A DNA stretch of 64,000 nucleotides from JBKPCD01 sp046727175 (GTDB taxonomy: Bacteria > Acidobacteriota > Vicinamibacteria > Vicinamibacterales > 2-12-FULL-66-21). Positions 40,604 through 49,125 of this stretch are shown here, piece by piece. The notes beneath the pieces were generated by a model. That model did no database searches. It was not told the origin of the DNA and was given only the letters and a program-made list of their open reading frames with translations. Positions within the stretch are counted from its first letter, which is position 1. Each line of letters begins with the position of its first letter. The DNA is taken from assembly GCA_046727175.1 (NCBI GenBank), contig JBKPCD010000092.1, forward strand, positions 33,088 to 97,087, in the 5' to 3' direction. Made by a program: the position numbers and the translations under genes.

Positions 40604-41569
40604 ATGGAACAGACAGTCGCGCACTTCAACATCCTCGAGCGGCTTGGTGTCGGTTCGCTCGGCGAGGTGTATCGCGCGCGGGACACGAAGGTCGGCCGCA
40701 CGATTGCGCTCATGGTCCCTCCGCGCGATCTCTCGTCCGACGACCGTCGCCGGGAGCGGTTTCTGCGCCACGCCCGCGCTGCGATGTCGCTGAATCATCC
40801 GAACATCGCGATGCTTTTCGACGTCGTCGAGGTGGACAACCGCCTCTACCTCGCGTACGAGTTCGCCGCCGGCCCCTCGTTGAGGCAGGAGATCGGCGAC
40901 AAACCGGTGAACATGCGACGCGCGATCGAGCTCGCCGCGCAAGTCGCAGACGCGCTTGCGGAAGGGCACGCACAGGGCTTCGTTCATGGCGACATTCGGC
41001 CCGAGAACATCGTGGTCACATCGAAAGGCAGCGCGAAGATCCTGAACTTTGGCATGGTGCCCTGGACGTCGGGCGGTGCGGCACGCCAGCGCGCCGTGAT
41101 CTCTCCCGGAACGCTCATTGGCCAGGAGATCGAGGTTGCCGGTTATCTGTCACCCGAGGAGGCGCTCGGGCGCGACATCGACGCGCGGGGCGACTTGTTT
41201 TCGCTGGGGACGGTCCTCTACGAGATGCTGACCGGCCGCAATCCGTTCGTAACGCCGGCGCCCGGCTCCACCGTCCGCAACGTGATCGACATGACGCCTC
41301 TTCCGGTCGCCGTCATGGACTCGGAGTTTCCACTGGAGCTCGACACGATCGTGTCCCGCGCGATGTTGAAGGACGCGGCCTCGAGGTATCAGAACGCCGC
41401 AATGATTGCGTCAGACCTGCGAAAGATCGCGGTCGCCCTCGACGTCCAGTCGGGTGACGTCGTGCCCGCGCCGCTGATTCCCATCGAAGAGGATCGACGA
41501 GGTGGACGATGGTGGATTGCCCTGCTCGTTGCGGCGGGAGCGGCCACCGCGTGGTGGTATTGGAGATGA
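40604..41569 (+). CDS. Ser/Thr protein kinase-like pseudokinase with C-terminal membrane helix
   Basis: A 321-residue protein with a Hanks-type kinase fold: glycine loop LERLGVGSLGEVYRARDTKV, helix C region, catalytic loop, and PEEALGRDIDARGDLFSLGTVLYEMLTG. Key residues are changed. The ATP-binding Lys of VAIK is Met (TIALMVPP), HRDLKPEN is HGDIRPENI, and the DFG Asp is Asn (ILNFGMVPW). The catalytic-loop Asp remains. It ends with a membrane helix WWIALLVAAGAATAWWYW. Phosphotransfer is unlikely; a scaffold or sensor role is more plausible. The cytoplasmic domain is anchored by its tail. Confidence 0.85.
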   Translation: MEQTVAHFNILERLGVGSLGEVYRARDTKVGRTIALMVPPRDLSSDDRRRERFLRHARAAMSLNHPNIAMLFDVVEVDNRLYLAYEFAAGPSLRQEIGDKPVNMRRAIELAAQVADALAEGHAQGFVHGDIRPENIVVTSKGSAKILNFGMVPWTSGGAARQRAVISPGTLIGQEIEVAGYLSPEEALGRDIDARGDLFSLGTVLYEMLTGRNPFVTPAPGSTVRNVIDMTPLPVAVMDSEFPLELDTIVSRAMLKDAASRYQNAAMIASDLRKIAVALDVQSGDVVPAPLIPIEEDRRGGRWWIALLVAAGAATAWWYWR

Positions 41570-41570
41570 C

Positions 41571-41654
41571 GCTAGGCTCAAGGCTTTCGGCTATGGGCTT
41601 TGGGCCCGATCGAATCACTTGGCCTAAAGCCCTGAGCCTTGAGCCCAAAGCCGA
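41571..41654. repeat. word-type inverted repeat (GGCTTT family)
   Basis: GCTAGGCTCAAGGCTTTCGG and CTATGGGCTTTGGGCC are answered by GGCCTAAAGCCCTGAGCCTT and GAGCCCAAAGCC. It exactly fills the gap between two convergent genes and touches both stop codons; it may serve as a two-way terminator. Confidence 0.75.
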
Positions 41655-42659
41655 TCACGCGAGACACGCGTTCCACGCCTCGAGATCGATGTTTGCACCG
41701 GAGAGAACGACGGCGAGCCGTTGCTCCCGCACGTCGAGCGTCCCGGCGAGAATGCCGGCAACCGCCGCGGCACCCGCTCCTTCCACGATCAGCCGTTCAT
41801 GCTTCGCAAGTCCTGCGATCGCCGCGCGCAGGTGGTCCTCGTCTGCCAGCGCGATCTGGTCGACGAGCGTGCGGACGATGTCGAACGTCACTGTGTCGGG
41901 ATCGAGGTTGCCTGCGAGGCCATCTGCCAGCGTCGTACCGACGTCAATCTTTACGATGCGGCCGGCGGCCAGGCTGTGAGTGAAGGGCGATGAAGCCGCC
42001 ATCTCGACGCCTGCGACTCTGACGCGCAGCCCCGGCTGGCGCGAGGCGATCGCCGTACCGCTGATCAATCCGCCGCCGCCGATCCCGACGGCGATGCAGT
42101 CGATGTCAGGCCGGTCTTCGAGGATCTCGAGCCCCACGGTCCCGGCGCCTGCAATCACGTCGGGATTCGCGTAAGCGGAGATGAAGAGCGCGTCGCCGGC
42201 GCGACCGTGTTCCTTCGCGCGCCACTCGGCGATGTCATAGTCGAGGCAGAGATGAAGCTCGGCGCCGAGCTCGCGAATGGCATCGAGCTTCGTTCGCGGG
42301 GCGTGTTCAGGCGCGTAGACGCTCAGTGAGATCCCCGCCGAACGCGCGGCGTACGCAAGCGCGCGGCCGTGATTTCCCGCGGAAGCCGTTACCAGCTTCT
42401 GACGTTGCGCGCCGCACGCGACCAGACGGCGGACGGCGTTGAAGGCGCCGCGAACCTTGTAGGAGAACGTCGGCTGAACCGTCTCCAGCTTCAGGAAGAC
42501 CTCGCCTCCGGTGAGGCTCGAGAGCCAATCCGATCGTCGAAGCGGCGTGCGAAGCACGTGTCCGCGGACTCGTTTCGCCGCCGAGCGAATGTCGACGATG
42601 GTCAGAGGGATGGCGTGCACGCAATGTGGGTGGTAATGCGCGGCCGGGACGTCGTTCAC
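41655..42659 (-). CDS. threonine/serine dehydratase (PLP-dependent)
   Basis: A 334-residue fold-type II PLP enzyme converting threonine to 2-oxobutyrate (or serine to pyruvate). The PLP Lys is in LETVQPTFSYKVRGAFNAV (the usual SFKxRGA is SYKVRGA), TASAGNHGRALAYAA binds the substrate carboxylate, and VGIGGGGLISG holds the phosphate. No C-terminal ACT domain, so it is the catabolic or unregulated type. GTG start overlaps the receiver gene stop by four bases (GTGA). Confidence 0.9.
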   Translation of the reverse strand: MNDVPAAHYHPHCVHAIPLTIVDIRSAAKRVRGHVLRTPLRRSDWLSSLTGGEVFLKLETVQPTFSYKVRGAFNAVRRLVACGAQRQKLVTASAGNHGRALAYAARSAGISLSVYAPEHAPRTKLDAIRELGAELHLCLDYDIAEWRAKEHGRAGDALFISAYANPDVIAGAGTVGLEILEDRPDIDCIAVGIGGGGLISGTAIASRQPGLRVRVAGVEMAASSPFTHSLAAGRIVKIDVGTTLADGLAGNLDPDTVTFDIVRTLVDQIALADEDHLRAAIAGLAKHERLIVEGAGAAAVAGILAGTLDVREQRLAVVLSGANIDLEAWNACLA

Positions 42660-43012
42660 GCAGTAGCGCCCAGGAGGATGTCCGCGAGCCTTGCGGCAAA
42701 CGCCGATCGCGGCATCACGTCGTCGGTGCCCGCCTGTCGCGCCGCGTGGATCAGATCGGTGTGGACGTGCGAGACGAACCCGACCGTGCGAATCGATGCG
42801 AGCGACGGGTCACGCTTGAGCGAGGCGATCGTCTCGACGGGATTGGATTTGGCGCTGTCCAGGTCGAAGATCGCGAGCGCCGGGCGCAATGTGCGCGCGC
42901 GTTCGAGAATCTCCTGCGGGGTGCGAGCGAAGGTGATGTCGACGCCGGCCTGCCTGGCTGTTGCCCGAATCTTGGAACTGAAGAGCAGATCGTCGACTGC
43001 AACAAGGACCAT
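42656..43012 (-). CDS. stand-alone receiver-like protein
   Basis: A 118-residue CheY-like fold: VLVAVDDLLFSSKIRATAR, LAIFDLDSAKSNPVETIASL with a candidate phospho-Asp, and TVGFVSHVHTDLIHAARQAG. The acidic pair usually found after strand 1 is VDD here; the conserved Thr/Lys positions are less clear (FVSHV, MPRSAF). No output domain. It is coupled to the threonine dehydratase gene by a four-base overlap, an odd partnership. Confidence 0.75.
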   Translation of the reverse strand: MVLVAVDDLLFSSKIRATARQAGVDITFARTPQEILERARTLRPALAIFDLDSAKSNPVETIASLKRDPSLASIRTVGFVSHVHTDLIHAARQAGTDDVMPRSAFAARLADILLGATA

Positions 43013-43027
43013 AACCAGGCAATGATA

Positions 43028-43777
43028 CTACCCGTAGATGGCGGATTGTAGATTGCCGATTGCGGATTGCTTGATCCTGGATTGTTGATCGTTGATTTCG
43101 ATTGTGGATTGTCGCTCGAGTGGTTCGATTCGATACAGCAGTCTGGTGTTCGTGATCGCCGACACGACGAAGGTGCCGAGCAGACCGATAATGGCGACCG
43201 CGCCACCCACGTCGAAGAGCAGTTGTTGTGAGCCGAAGATCGTCACGTGCGACGAGCGGAGCAGCTGCAGCGTTCCAACCGCGACGAGAATTCTCAGCTC
43301 GGTCGGACCGAACTTCCAGTAGGAGATTCGAAATGTACCGACGGTGTGCGTCGCGAGCGCGATTTCGATCGTCAGCAGGTAGTACGCGAGGAGGAAGCCC
43401 GCCCCGATTGCCGGGGTCATGAACCCTCCGAGGACGAGGCCCGCCGTGAGGAACAGAATCCCGAGCGCATCGAGCACGTGGTCGACGTAGAAGCCGTAAC
43501 GCGGCCGTTCGTGCTTCCGCACGCGCGCGAGCGTTCCGTCCATGCTGTCGCCGAACCAGTTCAGGATGAGGAAGAACACCGCAACTACGAGACTGATGGG
43601 ACGAGTCGATGCGGCCCAGTAACAGACACCCGTAGCGACCATTGCGAGCCCGCCGAGCGCGGTCAGGTAATCGGAGTTAATCGACGGCGGCAGGCGCTGT
43701 GCCATCCAGACGAGGCAGCGCTTCTCGACCGATGCCAGCAGGCTGGTGTGAATCCGGGTTTCTCGTGGGGTGGCCAT
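43028..43777 (-). CDS. CDP-alcohol phosphatidyltransferase family membrane protein
   Basis: A 249-residue membrane enzyme. The CAP motif is FGDSMDGTLARVRKHERPRYG followed by FYVDHVLDALG, giving D-G-x2-A-R...G-x3-D-x3-D, the metal and CDP site. Six or so helices. It joins a CDP-activated alcohol to an acceptor, as in phospholipid synthesis; substrate unknown. Strong RBS GAGAGG. The last twenty residues (INDQQSRIKQSAIGNLQSAIYG) are encoded by the GGATTG word repeat and look like read-through into intergenic DNA. Confidence 0.85.
   Translation of the reverse strand: MATPRETRIHTSLLASVEKRCLVWMAQRLPPSINSDYLTALGGLAMVATGVCYWAASTRPISLVVAVFFLILNWFGDSMDGTLARVRKHERPRYGFYVDHVLDALGILFLTAGLVLGGFMTPAIGAGFLLAYYLLTIEIALATHTVGTFRISYWKFGPTELRILVAVGTLQLLRSSHVTIFGSQQLLFDVGGAVAIIGLLGTFVVSAITNTRLLYRIEPLERQSTIEINDQQSRIKQSAIGNLQSAIYG
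43036..43115. repeat. word repeat (GATTG / CAATC)
   Basis: GGCGGATTGTAGATTGCCGA, TTGCGGATTGCTTGATCC and TGGATTGTTGATCGTTGATT follow one another. The repeat is inside the 3' end of the preceding gene's frame. Confidence 0.7.
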
Positions 43778-43834
43778 GTCATTCCTCTCACCAGGTAATG
43801 CGAAAATGCCCTGGTTGGAGGCTCATACCGGCGA

Positions 43835-44473
43835 ATGATCATCGAGACGCGCGTTGCAGGCCCGTTCAACAAGAACGGGTACGTGGTCGGCTGTGAAGAG
43901 ACCAGAGAAGCGGTCGTGATCGACCCTGGCGACGAGGTGGATTTACTGCTGGAAGTCGTTGAGGACCAGCGCCTCTCTGCCCGATACATTCTTCTCACGC
44001 ACGCGCATCTCGATCACATCACGGGCGTCGAACGAGCCAGGCAGGTGCTCGGCGCGCCGATCGGCTTGCATCGAGACGACGACTTCCTCTATCGCGGCGT
44101 CGTCGAGCAGGGGCTTGCGTTCGGCTTCCAGGTGAAGGCGCAGCCGCCGGTCGACTTTTTCTACGACGGCCCCGGACCGTGGCGATTCGGCCGCTATGGC
44201 GTTTGGGTCTATCACACGCCGGGTCATTCACCGGGCGGCGTGTGCCTGGCAATCGGCCGCGACGACGATCCGGCGCGGACCCTGTTCGTTGGCGACACGC
44301 TGTTCGCCGGCTCGATTGGCCGCCCCGATCTGCCCGGCGGGAACGTCGAAACGCTGTTGCGCTCGATAGGCGAAGTGCTCTTCACGTTTCCTGATGAAAC
44401 GCCAGTGTACTCCGGCCACGGCGAGCCCACGACGATCGGCCGCGAGAAGCGCACGAACCCGTTCCTGCGGTGA
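43835..44473 (+). CDS. metallo-beta-lactamase-fold hydrolase (glyoxalase II-like)
   Basis: A 212-residue single-domain MBL hydrolase. Metal motif LLTHAHLDHITGVERA (HxHxDH), further ligands in VYHTPGHSPGGVC, LFVGDTLFAGSIGRPDLPGG and VYSGHGEPTTIG. The FVGDTLFAGSIGR pattern is typical of small glyoxalase II/YcbL-type thiolester hydrolases. Cytoplasmic. Convergent with the FHA gene and separated from it by a word-type hairpin. Confidence 0.9.
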   Translation: MIIETRVAGPFNKNGYVVGCEETREAVVIDPGDEVDLLLEVVEDQRLSARYILLTHAHLDHITGVERARQVLGAPIGLHRDDDFLYRGVVEQGLAFGFQVKAQPPVDFFYDGPGPWRFGRYGVWVYHTPGHSPGGVCLAIGRDDDPARTLFVGDTLFAGSIGRPDLPGGNVETLLRSIGEVLFTFPDETPVYSGHGEPTTIGREKRTNPFLR

Positions 44474-44483
44474 AACGTCCACA

Positions 44484-44635
44484 GGCTTTTGGGCGCGAGG
44501 CTTTGGCTTTGGGCCTGCCAAGCAACTCCCCGCAAAGTGAATCGATGGACGTTCACCCGACAGTGAACCGAGCAACTCGCTTTCCCACACCCGCTTTTGG
44601 CAGTGGTCGACCAAAGCCTTGAGCCGAGAGCCGGT
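44484..44635. repeat. word-type inverted repeat (GGCTTT family) with long loop
   Basis: Left arm GGCTTTTGGGCGCGAGGCTT and TGGCTTTGGGCC (44484-44518), right arm GACCAAAGCCTTGAGCCGAG and AGCCGGT (44608-44635), about 90 bases between. The right arm abuts the FHA stop codon. Confidence 0.7.
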
Positions 44636-44932
44636 CTACGTTTGCGCGTGCGACACGGCGAACAGCACGCGTCCGACGCCGAGCCGATCGCCGTTCTTCA
44701 GCATGGCCTGCGTCACCCGGATTCCGTTCACGAACGTGCCGTTCGTACTATTCAGATCCACGACTTCGAGCTGGCTGGCACCTGCCGTCAGCCTGCAGTG
44801 CAGGCGCGACACCATCGCGGCATCCACGATGAAATCCGCGGCCGCCGCGCGCCCGATCGTCTTCAGGCCGCCAGGGAGCATGCGGAAGACGAACGGCGGC
44901 TCTGCATCGCGTTCCGTCTCAATGATCCACAT
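44636..44932 (-). CDS. FHA-domain protein
   Basis: A 98-residue stand-alone forkhead-associated domain, which binds phosphothreonine peptides. LPGGLKTIGRAAAADFIVDAAMVSRLHCRLTAG carries the Gly-Arg and Ser-Arg-x-His residues that contact the phosphate, and VDLNSTNGTFVNGIRV the Asn loop. It starts 14 bases inside the end of the transhydrogenase gene, so it is coupled to it. Its phosphoprotein partner is unknown; the nearby kinase-like protein is probably inactive. Confidence 0.9.
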   Translation of the reverse strand: MWIIETERDAEPPFVFRMLPGGLKTIGRAAAADFIVDAAMVSRLHCRLTAGASQLEVVDLNSTNGTFVNGIRVTQAMLKNGDRLGVGRVLFAVSHAQT

Positions 44933-46070
44933 GCTGGGCAGTCAACTCCTTCACTCTCGGGTGCACTACAGCTCCATCCCTCGTCAACAACGTCTCGCGC
45001 GTAATCTCGTCCTCGACGTTGATTGGCAGCGACGGCTGCTTCGCTCCTTCCTTGCCCAGCAGGTGCAGCAGAAATGTCGTGATGTTCTTCGAGTACATCT
45101 GACTCGCGTGATACGGAACCAGCGCGGGCGGATTCGTCGGGCCGATAATCGTGACGCCGTTGTGCGCGACGATCTCGTCCGGGCGCGTCAGCTCGCAGTT
45201 GCCTCCACGCTCGGCGGCAAGATCAACGACGACCGATCCTGCCGACATTGCTTCGACCATCTCGGTCGTCAGCAGAATGGGTGCCTTTTTACCGGGCACT
45301 AGCGCCGTCGTGATGACGACGTCGCTCGCGGCGACGACCTTCATCATCATCTCGCGCTGGCGCCGGTAGAACGACTCGTCCTGTGCCTTCGCGTATCCGC
45401 CCTTGTCCTCGGCATCCGTTGATTCGAGCGGCAGCTCGACGAAGCGCGCGCCGAGGCTCTGCACCTGCTCCTTGACAGCGGGGCGGACGTCATAGGCTTC
45501 GACCTTCGCGCCGAGCCGTCGAGCCGATGAAATCGCCTGAAGCCCGGCGACGCCAGCGCCCACGATGAAGACGCGCGCGGGAGACACCGTGCCGGCTGCC
45601 GTCATGAGCATCGGGAACATGCGAGGCAGGGCGTTGGCCGCGAGGAGAACGCCTTTGTAACCCGCGATGGTCGCCATCGATGACAACGCGTCCATGCTCT
45701 GCGCGCGCGTGATGCGCGGCATCAGCTCCATCGACAGCAGCGTGATCCCCGAGGCTGCGGCGTCGCGGATGGCTGCGGCAGCGCCCAGGGGATCCGCGAA
45801 GCCGATCGCTGCTTGTCCGCGCCGGACGGCGGCGTCGACTGGCGTCGCGCGAACCTGCAGGAGGACGTCCGCTGTCGCGAAAACCTCTTGGCGGGAAGCC
45901 ACAGCTGCACCCTGCGCACCGTAGGCGTCGTCGAGGAAGCCTGCCGCACGACCGGCATCCTTCTCGACGACCACTTGCACGCCGGACTTGATCAGGGTGG
46001 CGGCGCCGGCGGGGATCAGCGCGACGCGTGTTTCTCCGGGCCAGGTTTCCTTGGGGACTCCAACTTTCAT
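44919..46070 (-). CDS. pntAA: NAD(P) transhydrogenase subunit alpha part 1 (PntAA-like)
   Basis: A 383-residue domain I protein that binds NAD(H). MKVGVPKETWPGETRVALIP, ALSSMATIAGYKGVLLAAN, VFIVGAGVAGLQAISSARRL (Rossmann), and AERGGNCELTRPDEIV are all diagnostic; the DKGGYAKAQDESFYRRQ segment separates it from alanine dehydrogenase. The partner membrane subunit (alpha part 2) and beta subunit are not adjacent: the next gene downstream is FHA. It is either served by subunits encoded elsewhere or has another use. Confidence 0.9.
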   Translation of the reverse strand: MKVGVPKETWPGETRVALIPAGAATLIKSGVQVVVEKDAGRAAGFLDDAYGAQGAAVASRQEVFATADVLLQVRATPVDAAVRRGQAAIGFADPLGAAAAIRDAAASGITLLSMELMPRITRAQSMDALSSMATIAGYKGVLLAANALPRMFPMLMTAAGTVSPARVFIVGAGVAGLQAISSARRLGAKVEAYDVRPAVKEQVQSLGARFVELPLESTDAEDKGGYAKAQDESFYRRQREMMMKVVAASDVVITTALVPGKKAPILLTTEMVEAMSAGSVVVDLAAERGGNCELTRPDEIVAHNGVTIIGPTNPPALVPYHASQMYSKNITTFLLHLLGKEGAKQPSLPINVEDEITRETLLTRDGAVVHPRVKELTAQHVDH

Positions 46071-46100
46071 CGCGGCAGCCAGTCTAGTCGATCTCTCGCG

Positions 46101-47768
46101 TTACTGCGTTTTCTTCAGCCAGTCCGCGATCGCGACAGGGACGTCCGGGCTGATCGTCTTCTCCTGGAGATCGGGGTACTCCTGGACTTCACCGCTGGTC
46201 GCGCGGACGAGCAGGTGGTTGACGTCGGGGATGTGCACGACCTGAACGTCGCCGGCTTTCTTTCGCGCGCGCGCGAGCGCGGCGAGTTTCTCGGCATGCT
46301 CGGGCGCCACCTGCTTGTCGAGATCACCCTGCACGATCAAGATCGGCTGCCTGACGTGCGGCATCGTGCTCGCGGGGTCGAATGTCAACAGACTTCGAAA
46401 CCACGGCGTGTCCGCCTGGCGCCTGACCTGCGGCGGCAGCGCATCCCAGCCTTTTTCGGTGACGACGGCGTCGTGGATTTTCTTCTGAAGAGCGATCTTC
46501 TCGTTGCGCTCCGACTCCGGCAGGTTCAGCAAATCGAGCTGGTGGCGCTGCTGCTCGAGAATCAACTCCGCCCCTGTCGTGCCGATCGAGGCTGCGAGCA
46601 CGAGCGCAGCGATCTTCTTCTCGCGCGCCGCCGCCAGCATGGCAATTGCGCCGCCTTCGCTGTGGCCGACGATCGCAAGCCGCCTCGAATCGACGTCGTC
46701 GCGTCTCGCCAACCACCTGGTTGCGGCGATCAGGTCGTCTGCGTAGTCCGTCAGCGTGACGGTCTCGGTCCGTCCACCGCTCTGCCCCACGCCGCGCTTG
46801 TCGTAGCGGAGCACGATGAAGCCTCGTTCGGCCAGCGAGCCTGCGAGCTGACCGAAAATCGGGATGCCGGCGACCGTTTCATCGCGATCGATCGGGCCGG
46901 ATCCCCCGACGAGCACCACCGTAGGATGACGCAGGCGCCCGACGCCCGGCGGCGTTGTCAAGGTGCCCGCGATGTTGAAGCCGTTCGCGTGGACGATGAC
47001 GTCGGCATCGGTCGGATTGCGTGCCGAGACCGCGCGCACCGTGACGCTGGCGAGGTCATTCCGGATGACCGTCAGTGTGGCGGCCGGCATGTCGAGCCGC
47101 GCAAAGCGGTTGCGATCGTCGACGATGATGGTGGCGTCCACGGTCGCGCCGATGTTTTGAATCGTGACCGCGTACTTGCGCGTGGCAAGGATGCCACTCG
47201 GCGTCTTGAGCTGCTCCGCTGTGACGCTCCTGACCGCCAGCCTGACCTCACCCACCGGAGCGACGTAGAGCGGCAGCTCGGTTCCCGATTCAGCGCCCGA
47301 AAGCCGCGCGGCCAGCGCCTCGTACGCCGCGAAGTAGTTGTTCGGCAGGACGACGGTTCGAGCCGAGATCTGGTCGGTCTTCGACTGGGTCACGCCATTC
47401 TGCGTGATCTCGTTGACCGCCGTGGTGACGCCGAACGAGGTCGCGAGCTGCATCTTGCGATCGGGTTGCGTGGCCTCCACGCGTAACTCGGTCGGCTGCC
47501 AGTCGGCCGTATATTTCAACTCGAAGTGATTGATAGTCAGGTTGCCCATTCGACCCGTGGAGGTGATGACCCACGTCGACCCGGCCCGCGCAAGGCTCAC
47601 GTTGACGCGTCCCGCCTCGGCCCCTTTGATGAACACCGTGTACGACGCGTCACCCACACTCGGGGCCGGCGTCGCCGAAGGCGCCTGCGCGCCCGCCGGA
47701 GCCAGAATTGAGAGCGCCAGAATCACGGCAGTACAATTGCGACAGGACAATGTCGGGCCCACCTGCAT
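46101..47768 (-). CDS. secreted alpha/beta hydrolase
   Basis: A 555-residue protein from the ATG at 47768; an upstream ATG at 47804 would overlap the divergent gene. Signal peptide CTAVILALSILAPAGAQA. An N-terminal beta domain of about 230 residues (YTVFIKGAEAGRVNVSLARA to VIRNDLASVTVRAVS) precedes an alpha/beta-hydrolase: oxyanion HPTVVLVGGSGPIDRDE, nucleophile Ser in LAIVGHSEGGAIAML, Asp in LIVQGDLDKQVAPEHAE, and His in HIPDVNHLLV. Likely an exported esterase or peptidase-like hydrolase; substrate unknown. Confidence 0.88.
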   Translation of the reverse strand: MQVGPTLSCRNCTAVILALSILAPAGAQAPSATPAPSVGDASYTVFIKGAEAGRVNVSLARAGSTWVITSTGRMGNLTINHFELKYTADWQPTELRVEATQPDRKMQLATSFGVTTAVNEITQNGVTQSKTDQISARTVVLPNNYFAAYEALAARLSGAESGTELPLYVAPVGEVRLAVRSVTAEQLKTPSGILATRKYAVTIQNIGATVDATIIVDDRNRFARLDMPAATLTVIRNDLASVTVRAVSARNPTDADVIVHANGFNIAGTLTTPPGVGRLRHPTVVLVGGSGPIDRDETVAGIPIFGQLAGSLAERGFIVLRYDKRGVGQSGGRTETVTLTDYADDLIAATRWLARRDDVDSRRLAIVGHSEGGAIAMLAAAREKKIAALVLAASIGTTGAELILEQQRHQLDLLNLPESERNEKIALQKKIHDAVVTEKGWDALPPQVRRQADTPWFRSLLTFDPASTMPHVRQPILIVQGDLDKQVAPEHAEKLAALARARKKAGDVQVVHIPDVNHLLVRATSGEVQEYPDLQEKTISPDVPVAIADWLKKTQ

Positions 47769-47794
47769 CTCTTCAGGATAACAGCAGCAAACGA

Positions 47795-48871
47795 ATGTTT
47801 TCACCCGAACAGTACCGCGCGCTGCGGGAAGGCGCCGGCCTGATGGATCGATCGGATCGGGGGCGCCTGCTCCTGACCGGAGAAGACCGGCGCACGTATC
47901 TCCAGGGGCTGCTGACCAATGACATCGCGGCGCTCACTGCCGGGACCGGCTGTTACGCGGCACTCCTCACGCCTCAGGGCCGGATGATCGCCGACATGCG
48001 CGTCCTCGAGCTCGGTGATGCGATCGCGATCGATCTCGAAGGCTGTGTCAGGGAGACCGTCCGCGATCGGCTCGATCAATTCATCTTCAGCGAAGACGCG
48101 CAGGTTATCGATATAACGGATGCACGCGCCCAGCTCGGCGTGTACGGTCGATCCGCAGCTGCGGTCGTCGCGCAAGCGCTCCGAACCATCACACAGTTGG
48201 AGGATCGTGCCCCTTCATCGGCCGAGATCGAGGCGATGAGCCTTCACGCGAACGCGCGATGGGACCTCGATGGCAGCCCGATGGTCCTCGTGCGCAGCGA
48301 CGATCTGGGGGTTGCGGGATTCGAGGTGTTCGCCGACAGCCCACGGGCAGAGGTAATCCGGCAAGCGCTTCACGCCGCTGGCGCTTCCGATGTCGACAGG
48401 GAAACGGCGGAAGTCTGCCGCATCGAGGCAGGCCGCCCGCTGTTCGGCGTTGACATGGATGAGGACACCATTCCTCTCGAGGCAGGCATCGAAGACCGCG
48501 CAATCAGCCTGACCAAGGGCTGCTACGTCGGCCAGGAGATCATCATTCGTGTGCTGCATCGCGGGCACGGCCGCGTGGCGCGCCGGCTCGTCGGTCTGAC
48601 GCTGGAGGCAACCGATTCAGTGCCGGCGCACGGGGATGCGATTCGGTCCGGAGAGCGTGAGATGGGGCGCGTCACGAGCGCGGCAATTTCCCCGACGGTG
48701 GGACGCGCGATCGCACTCGGGTATGTGCATCGCGATTTCACTCAGCCGGGGACTGCGGTGAAGGTTGTAACGAGTCGGGGGGAGGAGATCGCGGCCATTA
48801 CGGAGTTGCCTTTCGTTCGCGACGCCAATGTAGGGCGCGGTCTTCAGACCGCGCCGCGCGGCGGGGCTTAA
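47795..48871 (+). CDS. ygfZ: YgfZ/GcvT-like folate-binding protein
   Basis: A 358-residue YgfZ, related to the T-protein and needed for repair or assembly of some iron-sulfur proteins. The signature is ISLTKGCYVGQEIIIRVLHRG (KGCYxGQE) near residue 240; the N-terminal domain has LTGEDRRTYLQGLLTNDIAAL. ATG at 47795, divergent from the hydrolase. The last dozen residues (NVGRGLQTAPRGGA) are encoded by a REP-like hairpin and are probably not functional. Confidence 0.93.
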   Translation: MFSPEQYRALREGAGLMDRSDRGRLLLTGEDRRTYLQGLLTNDIAALTAGTGCYAALLTPQGRMIADMRVLELGDAIAIDLEGCVRETVRDRLDQFIFSEDAQVIDITDARAQLGVYGRSAAAVVAQALRTITQLEDRAPSSAEIEAMSLHANARWDLDGSPMVLVRSDDLGVAGFEVFADSPRAEVIRQALHAAGASDVDRETAEVCRIEAGRPLFGVDMDEDTIPLEAGIEDRAISLTKGCYVGQEIIIRVLHRGHGRVARRLVGLTLEATDSVPAHGDAIRSGEREMGRVTSAAISPTVGRAIALGYVHRDFTQPGTAVKVVTSRGEEIAAITELPFVRDANVGRGLQTAPRGGA

Positions 48872-48884
48872 AAAGCCCGCTCTA
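48831..48884. repeat. REP-like double hairpin at the end of ygfZ
   Basis: GGCGCGGTC TTCA GACCGCGCC (48834-48855), then GGGCTT/AAGCCC (48864-48878), bracketed by GTAG (48830) and CTAC (48881). The ygfZ stop TAA lies in the second loop. Confidence 0.7.
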
Positions 48885-48915
48885 CAGATTCCGAATGCTC
48901 CTTGTCACGATTCAA

Positions 48916-49125
48916 TCAGAAAGAGACCCGCGAGAAAACGAGCACACCGAGCGTCTTCCATTCGCGCTTATGGACATCGGATCGCCAGGGTGCCCAACGA
49001 CTGCCCGGTTTCAGAACGTCATTTATTTTCAGAAACAGGTCAGGCCTGAATATCAGCAATGCGCCATACGTAACCAACAACAGTGCCACTGCGAGAATAC
49101 ATGCCACCGCGAAGACGAGTTTCAT
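48916..49125 (-). CDS. small single-pass membrane protein
   Basis: A 69-residue protein: an N-terminal membrane helix (KLVFAVACILAVALLLVTYGALLIF) and a basic cytoplasmic tail with LFLKINDVLKPGSRWAP and SDVHKREWKTLGVLVF. This tail pattern occurs in small hypothetical proteins; the function is unknown. ATGA overlap with the nudix gene makes it the third gene of the mutY operon. Confidence 0.65.
   Translation of the reverse strand: MKLVFAVACILAVALLLVTYGALLIFRPDLFLKINDVLKPGSRWAPWRSDVHKREWKTLGVLVFSRVSF

Noticed and set aside
45813..47486. 557-codon plus-strand frame
   Set aside because: Antisense to the transhydrogenase and hydrolase genes, which carry clear motifs.
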